A DNA stretch of 64,000 bases from Microbacterium sp. ET2 (GTDB lineage: Bacteria > Actinomycetota > Actinomycetes > Actinomycetales > Microbacteriaceae), in contig NZ_CP128170.1 of assembly GCF_030347395.1 (NCBI RefSeq), positions 310,001 through 374,000 of the forward strand, read 5' to 3'. Shown one piece after another: positions 8,937-20,523 of this stretch (its first letter is position 1; every line of letters begins with the position of its first letter). The notes below the pieces were generated by a model. That model did no database searches. It saw only the letters and a program-made list of their open reading frames with translations, and was not told the DNA's origin. Both the position numbers and the translations under genes were made by a program.

Positions 8937-9778
8937 ATGGCTCGCAGGATCCCGCGGGAACTGTATGAGAACGAGCTCGCCAGGCTCCAGGCGCAGCTGG
9001 TCGAGATGCAGGCATGGGTGCAGGCCACCGGCGCCCGGATCGTGGTGATCTTCGAGGGCCGGGATGCGGCGGGCAAAGGTTCCACGATCAAGCGGGTGTC
9101 GGAGTACCTCAACCCCCGCGTCACGCGGATCGTCGCCCTGCCCGCTCCCACCGACCGCGAGAAGACCCAGTGGTACTTCCAGCGGTACATCGCCCACCTG
9201 CCCGCGGCCGGCGAGATCGTGCTGATGGACAGATCCTGGTACAACCGAGCCGGTGTGGAGCACGTGATGGGCTACTGCACCAATGCCGAGTACCACCGGT
9301 TCCTGCACCAGGCGCCGATCTTCGAGCGGATGCTGGTGGAGGACGGCGTCCTGCTGCTGAAGTACTGGTTCAGCGTCTCGGACGTGGAGCAGGAGCGCCG
9401 CTTCCGCTCCCGCGCGAAGGATCCGATGCGGCGCTGGAAGCTCAGCCCCAACGACGTGCTGTCGATCACCAGGTGGGAGGACTACTCCCGCGCCAAAGAC
9501 ACGATGTTCGTGCACACCGACATCCCCGAGGCGCCGTGGTTCGAGGTGGACAACGAGGACAAGCGCCGCGGCCGACTCAACATGATCGCGCACCTGCTCT
9601 CACAGGTCCCATACCGCGAGATCGAGCGTCCCGTCATCGAGATCCCCGAGCGCCCCGCCTCCGGCGGCTACGAACGCTCACCGCGCAACGTCGAGAACCA
9701 TGTCCCCGACTTCGCAGGCGAGGTGCTGCGACGCATCCACGCCGGAGAGAAGCTCCCCCGCTGCCCCTGCTGGAATAA
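8937..9778 (+). CDS. ppk2: Polyphosphate kinase 2 family protein (3' end disrupted)
   Basis: The first ~265 residues are a complete PPK2 domain: Walker A GRDAAGKGS near residue 43, Walker B-like VLMDRSWYNRAGVE, and a lid region with the KDPMRRWKLS motif. PPK2 enzymes move phosphate between polyphosphate and nucleotides. The expected stop is missing. The frame continues past the citrate synthase stop and antisense to that gene until 10337, giving 466 residues. One extra C in the CCCCC run at 9757-9761 would end the protein at the TAA 9776-9778 (tail LPPLPLLE), and I use that end. The ATG has a GAGAGGAG ribosome-binding site. Confidence 0.8.
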
Positions 9779-9803
9779 TGCGGAGCGGACTGACTCGCGC
9801 GGG

Positions 9804-11099
9804 TCAGGCCTCTCCGGGGTAATTCCGTTCGACGGCGCCCGTGTACAGCTGCTGCGGACGCCCGATCTTGGTCTGCGGGTCCTGCTGCATCTCGCGCCAG
9901 TGCGCCAGCCAGCCGGGCAGGCGCCCGATCGCGAACAGGACGGTGAACATGCGCGTGGGGAAGCCCATCGCCTTGTAGATCACGCCCGTGTAGAAGTCCA
10001 CGTTGGGGTACAGGCGACGCTCCTTGAAGTAGTCGTCCTCGAGCGCGATCGCCTCGAGCTCCTTCGCCAGGTCCAGCAGCGGATCGCTGACCCCGAGCGC
10101 CTCGAGCACCTCGTCAGCCGACTCCTTCACGAGCTTGGCGCGCGGGTCGTAGTTCTTGTAGACGCGGTGCCCGAAGCCCATGAGCTTCACGCCGTCTTCC
10201 TTGTTCTTCACACGCTCGACGAAGCGACGCACGCCCTCGCCCGAGTCGCGGATGCGACCGAGCATCTCCAGAACGGCTTCGTTCGCGCCGCCGTGCAGCG
10301 GACCGTACAGCGCGTTGATGCCCGCCGATATCGATGAGAACTGGTTCGCGCCCGTCGAGCCGACGAGGCGCACGGTCGAGGTGGAGGCGTTCTGCTCGTG
10401 GTCTTCGTGGAGGATCAGCAGCCGCTCGAGGGCCCGCGTCATCACGGGGTTGACGTCATAGATCTCCGAGAGCACACCGAAGTTCAGCTTCAGGAAATTG
10501 TCGACGAAGCTCAGCGAATTGTCGGGGTAGAGGAAGGCCTGCCCGACGCTCTTCTTATGCGCGTACGCGGCGATCACGGGAAGCTTCGCGAGCATCCGGA
10601 TGGTGTTCAGCTCGACGTGCTCCGGATTGTTCGGGTCGGATTCGCGCTCGTAGTAGGTCGACAGCGCCGCAGTCGCCGCGGAGAGCACCGACATCGGGTG
10701 GGCCGTGTGGGGAAGGGCGGAGAAGAACCGCTTGAGATCCTCGTGCAGCAGAGTGTGGCGACGGATGCGGTTGTCGAACTCCGCGAGCTGGTCGGCCGTG
10801 GGCAGTTCGCCGTAGATGAGCAGCCACGCGACCTCGAGGTAGGTGCTGTTCTTCGCCAGCTGCTCGATGGGATAGCCGCGATACCGCAGGATCCCCTTGT
10901 CGCCGTCGATGAAGGTGATGGCCGACTTCGTCGCCGACGTGTTCACGAAACCGTAGTCGAGGGTGGTGTGCCCGGTCTGACGCATGAAGGTGGAGATGTC
11001 GACGCTGGGGATGCCGTCGGTCCCCGCCAGCACCGGGAACTCGGCGGTGCGTTCCCCGACTGTGAAGGTTGCCTTCTCCTGCTGGGTTCCGTCGCTCAC
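9804..11099 (-). CDS. gltA: Citrate synthase (type II)
   Basis: 431 residues, full length. Catalytic residues are visible in YGPLHGGANEA (His), MGFGHRVYKNYDPR (His/Arg) and LYPNVDFYTG (Asp). It condenses oxaloacetate and acetyl-CoA to citrate; with fumC at 62.5 kb it is one of two TCA genes in this window. The N-terminus has the extra beta-rich domain typical of the hexameric Gram-negative/actinobacterial type. The GTG start is preceded by a GAGGCGCC stretch. The long open frames on the other strand are codon-bias shadows. Confidence 0.97.
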   Translation of the reverse strand: MSDGTQQEKATFTVGERTAEFPVLAGTDGIPSVDISTFMRQTGHTTLDYGFVNTSATKSAITFIDGDKGILRYRGYPIEQLAKNSTYLEVAWLLIYGELPTADQLAEFDNRIRRHTLLHEDLKRFFSALPHTAHPMSVLSAATAALSTYYERESDPNNPEHVELNTIRMLAKLPVIAAYAHKKSVGQAFLYPDNSLSFVDNFLKLNFGVLSEIYDVNPVMTRALERLLILHEDHEQNASTSTVRLVGSTGANQFSSISAGINALYGPLHGGANEAVLEMLGRIRDSGEGVRRFVERVKNKEDGVKLMGFGHRVYKNYDPRAKLVKESADEVLEALGVSDPLLDLAKELEAIALEDDYFKERRLYPNVDFYTGVIYKAMGFPTRMFTVLFAIGRLPGWLAHWREMQQDPQTKIGRPQQLYTGAVERNYPGEA

Positions 11100-11279
11100 G
11101 GCGCCTCCTCGCGATTCCTGGTCGTGCCGGGGGTGTCGTCCAGCCCGGGCGTCACGTTGCCTGCCCGAGCGATGCGGCCCACGACGCGTGTCGCGACGCC
11201 GCTTACAGCCTATCGGGCGACGGCGCCTACTGTTGTCATCGCCAAAGCCCGACGAGATCGGCTGGAGGGATCAGACGAT

Positions 11280-12386
11280 TCATCGCGTGCGCAGCCGCGC
11301 GGCCGCGGTTGCGATCCGCTCGTCCGACGCGGTGAGCGACAGCCGAACGTGCTGCGGATGATGAGGGCCGTAGAACGTGCCGGGCCCGACGAGGATGCCG
11401 AGATCGGCGAGGTCGGACAGGCTCGCCCATGCATCGCGTCCTTCCGTCGCCCAGAGGTACAGGCCGGCTTCGCTGCGGTCGATACGGAACCCGGCGTCGA
11501 GCAGGGCGGGGCGGAGGATGTCGCGGCGGCGGCGATAGCGCTCGCGCTGATGGTCCACATGCTCGTCGTCGCCGAGAGCGGCGACCATCGCGGCCTGCAC
11601 CGGCGCCGGAGGGATGAGACCGAGGTGCTTGCGGGCGGTGTGGATCTCGGCGAGGAGAGCGGCGTCGCCGGCGACGAAGGCCGCGCGATAGCCGGCGAGG
11701 TTCGACTGCTTGCTCAGCGAGTAGACCGACAGCACGCCGCGTCGGTCTCCGTCGGTGACCCGCGGGTCGAGCGCGGAGGGCACGGGGTCGGCGTCCCACG
11801 GGGCGTCCCAGCCGAGTTCGGCGTAGCACTCGTCCGAGGCGAGGATCGCCCCGAGCTCACGGGCGCGCTCTCGGGCATCTCGCAGCGCCGCGACATCCTG
11901 TACCGCTCCATCGGGATTCCCGGGCGAGTTCAGCCAGGCCAGCCGGGTCGCGTCGGGCCATTCGGATGGATCATCCGAGGCGATCGGCGTGGCGCCCACG
12001 AGCCTCGCGCCCACCTCGTACGTCGGGTACGCCGCGCGCGGATGTACGACGATGTCTCCCGGACCCACGCCCAGCAGGAGCGGAAGGAGGGCGACGAACT
12101 CCTTCGACCCGACGGTCGGCAGCACCTCGTCGGCACCGAGCCCCTCGACGCCACGTCGCCGGGCGTACCATCCGGCGATCGCCTCGCGCAGCGCCGGTGT
12201 GCCCGCCGTCTGCGGGTAGGCGTGCGCATCCGTCGCGTCGCGCAGTGCCGCGGCGACGACGTCGGGGGTGGGGTCCACCGGCGAGCCGACCGACAGATCC
12301 ACGATGCCATCGGGATGCTGCTGAGCCCGGACCGCGAACGGTCGGACGGCGTCCCAGGGGTAATCGGCGAGGTCGGCGACCCCCAC
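11280..12386 (-). CDS. dapC: N-succinyldiaminopimelate aminotransferase
   Basis: 368 residues of the class I/II PLP aminotransferase family. It starts VGVADLADYPWDAV at the GTG 12386; the longer frame upstream is only antisense of the ferredoxin gene. Key features are the substrate loop NSPGNPDG, SDECYAELGWD and the PLP lysine in YSLSKQSNLAGYR. The actinobacterial DapC type usually lies next to the 7Fe ferredoxin, as here. The GTG lies three bases beyond the ferredoxin stop, so translation is probably coupled. Confidence 0.92.
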   Translation of the reverse strand: MGVADLADYPWDAVRPFAVRAQQHPDGIVDLSVGSPVDPTPDVVAAALRDATDAHAYPQTAGTPALREAIAGWYARRRGVEGLGADEVLPTVGSKEFVALLPLLLGVGPGDIVVHPRAAYPTYEVGARLVGATPIASDDPSEWPDATRLAWLNSPGNPDGAVQDVAALRDARERARELGAILASDECYAELGWDAPWDADPVPSALDPRVTDGDRRGVLSVYSLSKQSNLAGYRAAFVAGDAALLAEIHTARKHLGLIPPAPVQAAMVAALGDDEHVDHQRERYRRRRDILRPALLDAGFRIDRSEAGLYLWATEGRDAWASLSDLADLGILVGPGTFYGPHHPQHVRLSLTASDERIATAAARLRTR

Positions 12387-12388
12387 GA

Positions 12389-12709
12389 TCAGTGTTCCTG
12401 GGGAGGAAGAGCCGCGATGATCGGATGGTCCTTCGCGATGACGCCGACCTTGGCCGCGCCGCCGGGGGACCCCACGTCGGAGAAGAACTCGACGTTGGCG
12501 GTGTAGTAGTCCTGCCATTCCTCGGGCAGATCGTCCTCGTAGTAGATCGCCTCGACCGGGCAGACGGGCTCGCACGCACCGCAGTCCACGCACTCGTCGG
12601 GGTGGATGTACAAAGAGCGTTCACCCTCGTAGATGCAGTCGACCGGGCACTCGTCGATGCAGGCGCGATCCTTGACATCGACGCACGGGAGGGCGATCAC
12701 ATACGTCAC
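12389..12709 (-). CDS. fdxA: 7Fe-type ferredoxin
   Basis: 106 residues. Cysteine pattern: CVDVKDRACIDECPVDC at residues 9-25 and CVDCGACEPVCP at ~40-51, giving one 3Fe-4S and one 4Fe-4S cluster, followed by the acidic DDLPEEWQDYY segment found in actinobacterial FdxA. It is a small cytosolic electron carrier. It is co-directional with and directly upstream of dapC, in an order conserved in actinobacteria. Confidence 0.95.
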   Translation of the reverse strand: MTYVIALPCVDVKDRACIDECPVDCIYEGERSLYIHPDECVDCGACEPVCPVEAIYYEDDLPEEWQDYYTANVEFFSDVGSPGGAAKVGVIAKDHPIIAALPPQEH

Positions 12710-12713
12710 GTGA

Positions 12714-13106
12714 TCAGTCTATGGGCTCCGACCGTGCAGTCCTCGCCGGGACGGACATCCGCTCGGGCCAGGCGACGACGATCGCGACCACGAGGGGGAC
12801 GGAGAACGTCCACACGATCCCCAAGCTCGTCTGCGGCACGATGACGCTCCCGCCCGGGCCTTCCCCGGAGAAGACCAGGGTGGCGGCGAGCATCCCGAGC
12901 CCGGCGGCCAGCGTCGCCCACCGATCTCCCGTCAGGAGTCGGATGGCGACCAGGAGCGCGGTCGATCCGATGATCGCCAGCACCAGCCCGACGGGCAGGA
13001 CCCACAGGGTGAAGGGATGGGCGATGGTGCCCGCCAGTCCGTACGCTCCGCCGATCACGACCGCGACGATCCAGGTGAGGATGCGGGCGAGGGTGGACGT
13101 GCGCAT
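12714..13106 (-). CDS. Small membrane protein, DUF6113-like
   Basis: 130 residues with four hydrophobic segments (about 10-30, 35-60, 66-85, 95-115) and a basic C-terminal tail. It has no catalytic motif. Its place immediately upstream of fdxA-dapC and its size match the DUF6113 membrane proteins of actinobacteria; the family assignment is from memory of that context and is uncertain. Only four bases separate it from the ferredoxin start, so it is likely in the same operon. Confidence 0.6.
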   Translation of the reverse strand: MRTSTLARILTWIVAVVIGGAYGLAGTIAHPFTLWVLPVGLVLAIIGSTALLVAIRLLTGDRWATLAAGLGMLAATLVFSGEGPGGSVIVPQTSLGIVWTFSVPLVVAIVVAWPERMSVPARTARSEPID

Positions 13107-13143
13107 CAGACCAGCGTAGGCGCTGCACGACCGGCGGACGCGA

Positions 13144-13458
13144 TCAGGCCGCCCATCCGAGCCACCGCAGGAGCGCCGCGGTCAGCGCCGCGGCAGCCAC
13201 CACCACGAGGAAGGGCGCACGAAGGAGGAGAAGGCCTGCCGCGACCAGTACGGCGGGTACCCGCGCGTCCACGACGATCGCCTGGCCGGCACCGAGGGTC
13301 TGCACGGCGACGAGCGCCGCGAGCAGCGCGACGGTCAGGAGATCGGCGATCCGGGCCGGGCGGGGCGCCTCGAGGACCTTCGGCGGGATGAGGTATCCGA
13401 CGGCCTTGAGCGCCACGCAGATGATCGAGGCGACCAGCACCGCTGTCCAGAGCGTCAC
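13144..13458 (-). CDS. azlD: AzlD-family branched-chain amino acid exporter small subunit
   Basis: 104 residues with three to four membrane helices and the conserved early AVGYLIPP segment. The GTG at 13458 (VTLWTAVLVASII) overlaps the azlC stop (GTGA), which decides the start over a longer frame. AzlC and AzlD together form an exporter for branched-chain amino acids or their analogues. Confidence 0.88.
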   Translation of the reverse strand: MTLWTAVLVASIICVALKAVGYLIPPKVLEAPRPARIADLLTVALLAALVAVQTLGAGQAIVVDARVPAVLVAAGLLLLRAPFLVVVAAAALTAALLRWLGWAA

Positions 13459-14171
13459 GGCGCACTCCTTCCCGGCGTTGCGGTGGCGGCGGTCCCCCCG
13501 AGGAGGTTTCCCCACCCGATGACGACGGCGACGAACGCCGCGACGAGGACGGGCAGCCCCGGCATCAGCACCGGGGTGAGCACAGTCGCGACCGCGGCCG
13601 CGGCGATTCCGGTTGCGATGGCCTGCCGTTCACGCAGGCGCGGCCAGAGGAGAGCGAGGAACGCAGCGGCGGCCGCGGCGTCGAGCCCCCATGCGCGGGG
13701 ATCCCCCAGAACATCACCGAGGAGCGCTCCGGCCAGGGTGGAGAGATTCCAGCCGAGGTAGATGCCGATGCCGGTCGCCCAGAATCCGATGGTGCGTCCC
13801 CGAGGCGTGTCGCGCGCGAGCGAGACAGCCGTGGACTCGTCGATCGTGACGTGCGCTGCGGCCAGCCGCTTCAAGGGACCTGTGCCGATGATCGCCGACA
13901 TCCGCATCCCATAGGCGATGTTTCGAACCCCGAGGAGTGCGGCGGAGGCGATGGCGGCAGGGGCGGCGGCCACTCCCCCGGCTCCGATGATGCCGACGAA
14001 GGCGAACTGGGACCCACCGGTGAACATGAGAAGACTGAGCACGCACGTCTGCCACACATCCAGACCGGCCGCGACCGCCAGCGCGCCGAAGGACACCCCG
14101 TAGGCACTGGTGGCCAGCGCCACGCCGAGGGCGTCGTGCCAGGCCTCGCGCGCGTCGGCGTGATCGGTCAT
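13455..14171 (-). CDS. azlC: AzlC-family branched-chain amino acid exporter
   Basis: 238 residues with about seven membrane helices. AzlC signatures are present: PYG/AYGVSFGALAVAAGL near the start, SLLMFTGGSQFAFVGIIGAGG, and ALLGVRNIAYGMRM. It exports branched-chain amino acids together with AzlD, which follows with a four-base overlap. The divergent XRE-cupin gene 115 bases away is the likely regulator. Confidence 0.92.
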   Translation of the reverse strand: MTDHADAREAWHDALGVALATSAYGVSFGALAVAAGLDVWQTCVLSLLMFTGGSQFAFVGIIGAGGVAAAPAAIASAALLGVRNIAYGMRMSAIIGTGPLKRLAAAHVTIDESTAVSLARDTPRGRTIGFWATGIGIYLGWNLSTLAGALLGDVLGDPRAWGLDAAAAAAFLALLWPRLRERQAIATGIAAAAVATVLTPVLMPGLPVLVAAFVAVVIGWGNLLGGTAATATPGRSAP

Positions 14172-14258
14172 CTCGTCCGCCTCTCAGAACGGTCACGGAC
14201 ATCTCCCCGGTTCGGGGGGTCCGGGTTCATCCTGGACGACCACAATCGGCCAGTCAAG

Positions 14259-14288
14259 TGAACGAATGTTTGGCATACTGAACGAATG
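14259..14288. promoter_or_regulatory. Pair of direct repeats, probable operator of the azlCD/XRE region
   Basis: TGAACGAATG occurs at 14259-14268 and again at 14279-14288, exactly 20 bp apart (about two helical turns). The second copy overlaps the XRE start codon and a -10-like CATACT (14274-14279) lies between them. This position fits autoregulation by the XRE protein and control of the divergent azlCD. Confidence 0.55.
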
Positions 14289-14834
14289 GAATCATTGGGA
14301 ACCCGGATCGCCGTCGCCCTCCGCCGCGAGCGCGAAGCAGCCGGCCTCTCGGTGTCGGAGCTGGCGCGGAGGGCCGAGGTGTCCAAGGCGACGATCTCGC
14401 AGCTGGAGGGCGGAGCCGGAAACCCGAACGTGGAGACGCTGTGGGCGATCGCCACGGCGCTGGGCATCCCCTTCTCGGTCTTCGTCGACGACCCGGCGCC
14501 GATCACCCGTGTCGTCCGTGGCAGCGAGATGCCCGCAGTGCCCTCAGGGGTGGCACCGTACGCGGCCGCCCTGCTGTCCGCGTGCCCACCCGGAGCGCGT
14601 CGCGACCTCTACGTGATCCGAGCCGATCCCGGCGGCACGCGCCGGTCGGCGCCCCACCCCCGCGGCACGGTCGAGTACGTCGTCCTCATCTCGGGACGGG
14701 CACTGGTCGGGCCCGAGTCAGAGCCCGTGACCCTCGAGCCCGGCGACTTCCTCACCTACGCCGGCGACGGTCCGCACGTCTTCGAGGCACTCGAGCCCGC
14801 GACATCCGCCGTGCTTCTCTCGGAAGCGCGGTGA
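14286..14834 (+). CDS. XRE-family transcriptional regulator with cupin domain
   Basis: 182 residues. An N-terminal helix-turn-helix (about 6-60; LSVSELARRAEVSKATISQLE) is followed by a C-terminal cupin barrel (about 105-180; HPRGTVEYVVLISG, LEPGDFLTYAGDGPHVFE). In this architecture the cupin usually senses a small metabolite. Being divergent from azlCD, it probably controls amino-acid export. The -10 lies six bases before the ATG, which suggests a leaderless transcript. Confidence 0.9.
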   Translation: MESLGTRIAVALRREREAAGLSVSELARRAEVSKATISQLEGGAGNPNVETLWAIATALGIPFSVFVDDPAPITRVVRGSEMPAVPSGVAPYAAALLSACPPGARRDLYVIRADPGGTRRSAPHPRGTVEYVVLISGRALVGPESEPVTLEPGDFLTYAGDGPHVFEALEPATSAVLLSEAR

Positions 14835-14835
14835 G

Positions 14836-14858
14836 TCGGCCCGCGAGGGCGGGCCCGA
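14836..14858. terminator. GC-rich hairpin between XRE gene and typA
   Basis: A stem GGCCCGC (14838-14844) / GCGGGCC (14849-14855) with a GAGG loop lies in the 24 bases between the convergent stops. It has no T-run, so it may be a weak or Rho-assisted terminator. Confidence 0.5.
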
Positions 14859-16772
<1,914 letters not shown>

Positions 16773-16899
16773 GAGGGAATCCTTGAAAGCTGTGGGAAAA
16801 GCCCGGAATCGGGCGGACCCATCCTACCGTCCGCGCCTGCGCGACCCGTTCAGGAGCCTCGCAGGCGCGGAGGAGAGTCCTCCGGCGCAGCGGTGTCGG

Positions 16900-18669
<1,770 letters not shown>

Positions 18670-18701
18670 GCGGTGGCATCCCATCTGAGAAGCTTGAGGT
18701 C

Positions 18702-19310
18702 ATGGCGTTCCAGGAGGTCGACTACAGGCCGATGTTCGGCCGCATCCTCGCTGTCGTGACCGGGGTGTTGTGCGCGGGGGGAATCATCGCGCTGTGGGTG
18801 GATGACCCGGGGTCGGGGCTGCGCTACTCGTGGCCCCTGGTGTTCATCGCCGTGCTGGCGTGGACCTTCTTCTGGCGTCCTCGCCTGAAGGTCGAGCCGC
18901 ACGGGGTGACGGTCGTCAACGTCCTTCGCACCCACTTCGTGCCGTGGCCGGCGATCCGCGACATCGACACGCGCTTCGCGCTCACGCTGCGGACCGGTCA
19001 CGGCAAGGTGCCCGTGTGGGCGGCGCCCGCGCCGGGGCGGCACCGCGCACTCGGATTGGCGGAGAAGGACTTCGACGGTGTCGGCGCGAGTGCCCGCGGC
19101 GAATTCGGCTCGCTCCGCCCGAGCGACGCCGTCTCGACGCCGACCGGAAACCTCGCTCAGCTCATCCGCGGCCAGTGGGAGGCGCTGCGCGCCCAGGGCC
19201 TTCTCGCCCCCGGGGAAGACCCCGAGGCTGAGAAGGTGACCTGGCACGTGGGGACGATCGCCGCTCTCGCGGTCAGCGGCGCGGCGACCGTCCTCGGCCT
19301 CGCGCTGTAG
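18702..19310 (+). CDS. PH-domain (bPH6-like) membrane protein
   Basis: 202 residues: two N-terminal membrane helices (about 12-32 and 40-58), then a bacterial PH-like domain (PRLKVEPHGVTVVNVLRTHFVPWPAIRDID) and a C-terminal hydrophobic segment. Function unknown. It lies on the opposite strand between dppC and the dppDF ATPase gene: its stop is 10 bases from the dppC stop and its start only 33 bases from the ATPase start. A GAGG ribosome-binding sequence precedes the ATG. Confidence 0.75.
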   Translation: MAFQEVDYRPMFGRILAVVTGVLCAGGIIALWVDDPGSGLRYSWPLVFIAVLAWTFFWRPRLKVEPHGVTVVNVLRTHFVPWPAIRDIDTRFALTLRTGHGKVPVWAAPAPGRHRALGLAEKDFDGVGASARGEFGSLRPSDAVSTPTGNLAQLIRGQWEALRAQGLLAPGEDPEAEKVTWHVGTIAALAVSGAATVLGLAL

Positions 19311-19320
19311 GAGCGGCATC

Positions 19321-20523
19321 TCAGCGCTCCGGATCGAACCGGCCGTGACCGGCATCGCCGGGCTCTTCGGGGCGGGGGTCGTGGTAGTTCTCCACGTCAC
19401 CGGTGTAGACCGCCTCCCCGGCGACCGTGACGGTGGCGGGTTCGTGAGCCTGCGCGGTGCCACCGGCGGGCGCCGCCGGCCCCTTCGCGATTCCCGCGCG
19501 GGCCATCGCCCGCTCGCTCGGCATCTTCTTCTGGCGCGGGTCGAACGCGTCGCGGAGGCCATCGCCGATGAAGTTGACGCAGAGCGCGATGGCGATGATG
19601 AACAGACCCGGCCACCAGAACAGCCACGGCCTCGTCGAGAACGCCGCCTGGTTGTCGGAGACGATCTTGCCGAGCGACGTGTCGGGCGACTGGACGCCGA
19701 ATCCGAGGAAGCTCAGCGCCGACTCGAGCAGGATCGCGCCCGCCATGAGGAGGGTCGCGTTCACGACGATCACGCCGACCGCGTTCGGGAGGATGTGGCG
19801 GAAGATGATGCGTCGATCACGGGCTCCCGACACCCGAGCGGCATCCACGAACTCGCGCTCGCGAAGCGTGAGGAACTCACCACGCACGAGTCGCGCCAGG
19901 GTCGTCCAGGCGAAGAGGCCGATCACGACACCGAGGACGGCGGCTCCGAGGTTTCCGAGCGCGTTGCCGAGCACCGCGCCGATGACGATGAGCGGGATGG
20001 TGATGATGATGTCGGTGAAGCGCATGAGCACCGAATCGGCCCACTTGCGGTAGTAGCCCGCCACCGCGCCGATGACGACGCCGATGATCGTCGCCACCAC
20101 ACCTGCGATGACCATCACCATGAGCGACTGCTGCGCGCCGCGCATGACGACCGCGAAGGTGTCGCGACCGACCTCGTCCTGCCCGAACGGGTGGTTGCCG
20201 AAAGCGATCCCGGCCCCGCCGAGGAATTCGGGGATGAGGCTGAGCGACGGAGCGCCACGATTCTCGACCGTCGGGATCTCCCGCCAGTCGTACTGCCACC
20301 ATCCCGGGATGCGGAGACTTCCGATCTCGATGCCCACGGAGGTGAAGGCCAGCACCACGATGAACGCCAGCACGATCATGGAGGTCACGGCCGCGCGGTG
20401 ACGGAAGAACCGGCGGCGGACGATCTGACCCTGACTCAGGCCCTCGGTCTCGCGCTGCTCGATGGAGATCTCCGCGGTGGCCTCGGCCTCACGGTCTTCG
20501 GGTCCTTGTGTGACGGTGCTCAT
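19321..20523 (-). CDS. dppC: Oligopeptide ABC transporter permease DppC
   Basis: 400 residues. It has the OppC-like N-terminal cytoplasmic region, a first helix near residue 50, a long periplasmic loop (NHPFGQDEVGRDTFAVVMRG, the usual DppC signature), then the binding-protein-dependent transport domain with the EAA-type loop (EFVDAARVSGARDRRIIFRHILPN). The C-terminal ~60 residues are hydrophilic and unusual in length. The ATG overlaps the dppB stop by one base (TGATG). Confidence 0.92.
   Translation of the reverse strand: MSTVTQGPEDREAEATAEISIEQRETEGLSQGQIVRRRFFRHRAAVTSMIVLAFIVVLAFTSVGIEIGSLRIPGWWQYDWREIPTVENRGAPSLSLIPEFLGGAGIAFGNHPFGQDEVGRDTFAVVMRGAQQSLMVMVIAGVVATIIGVVIGAVAGYYRKWADSVLMRFTDIIITIPLIVIGAVLGNALGNLGAAVLGVVIGLFAWTTLARLVRGEFLTLREREFVDAARVSGARDRRIIFRHILPNAVGVIVVNATLLMAGAILLESALSFLGFGVQSPDTSLGKIVSDNQAAFSTRPWLFWWPGLFIIAIALCVNFIGDGLRDAFDPRQKKMPSERAMARAGIAKGPAAPAGGTAQAHEPATVTVAGEAVYTGDVENYHDPRPEEPGDAGHGRFDPER

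Noticed and set aside
10398-12506. Very long rightward open frame of about 700 codons across citrate synthase and dapC
   Set aside because: It is antisense to two well-supported enzymes and has a composition typical of reverse frames in GC-rich DNA; no family motif.
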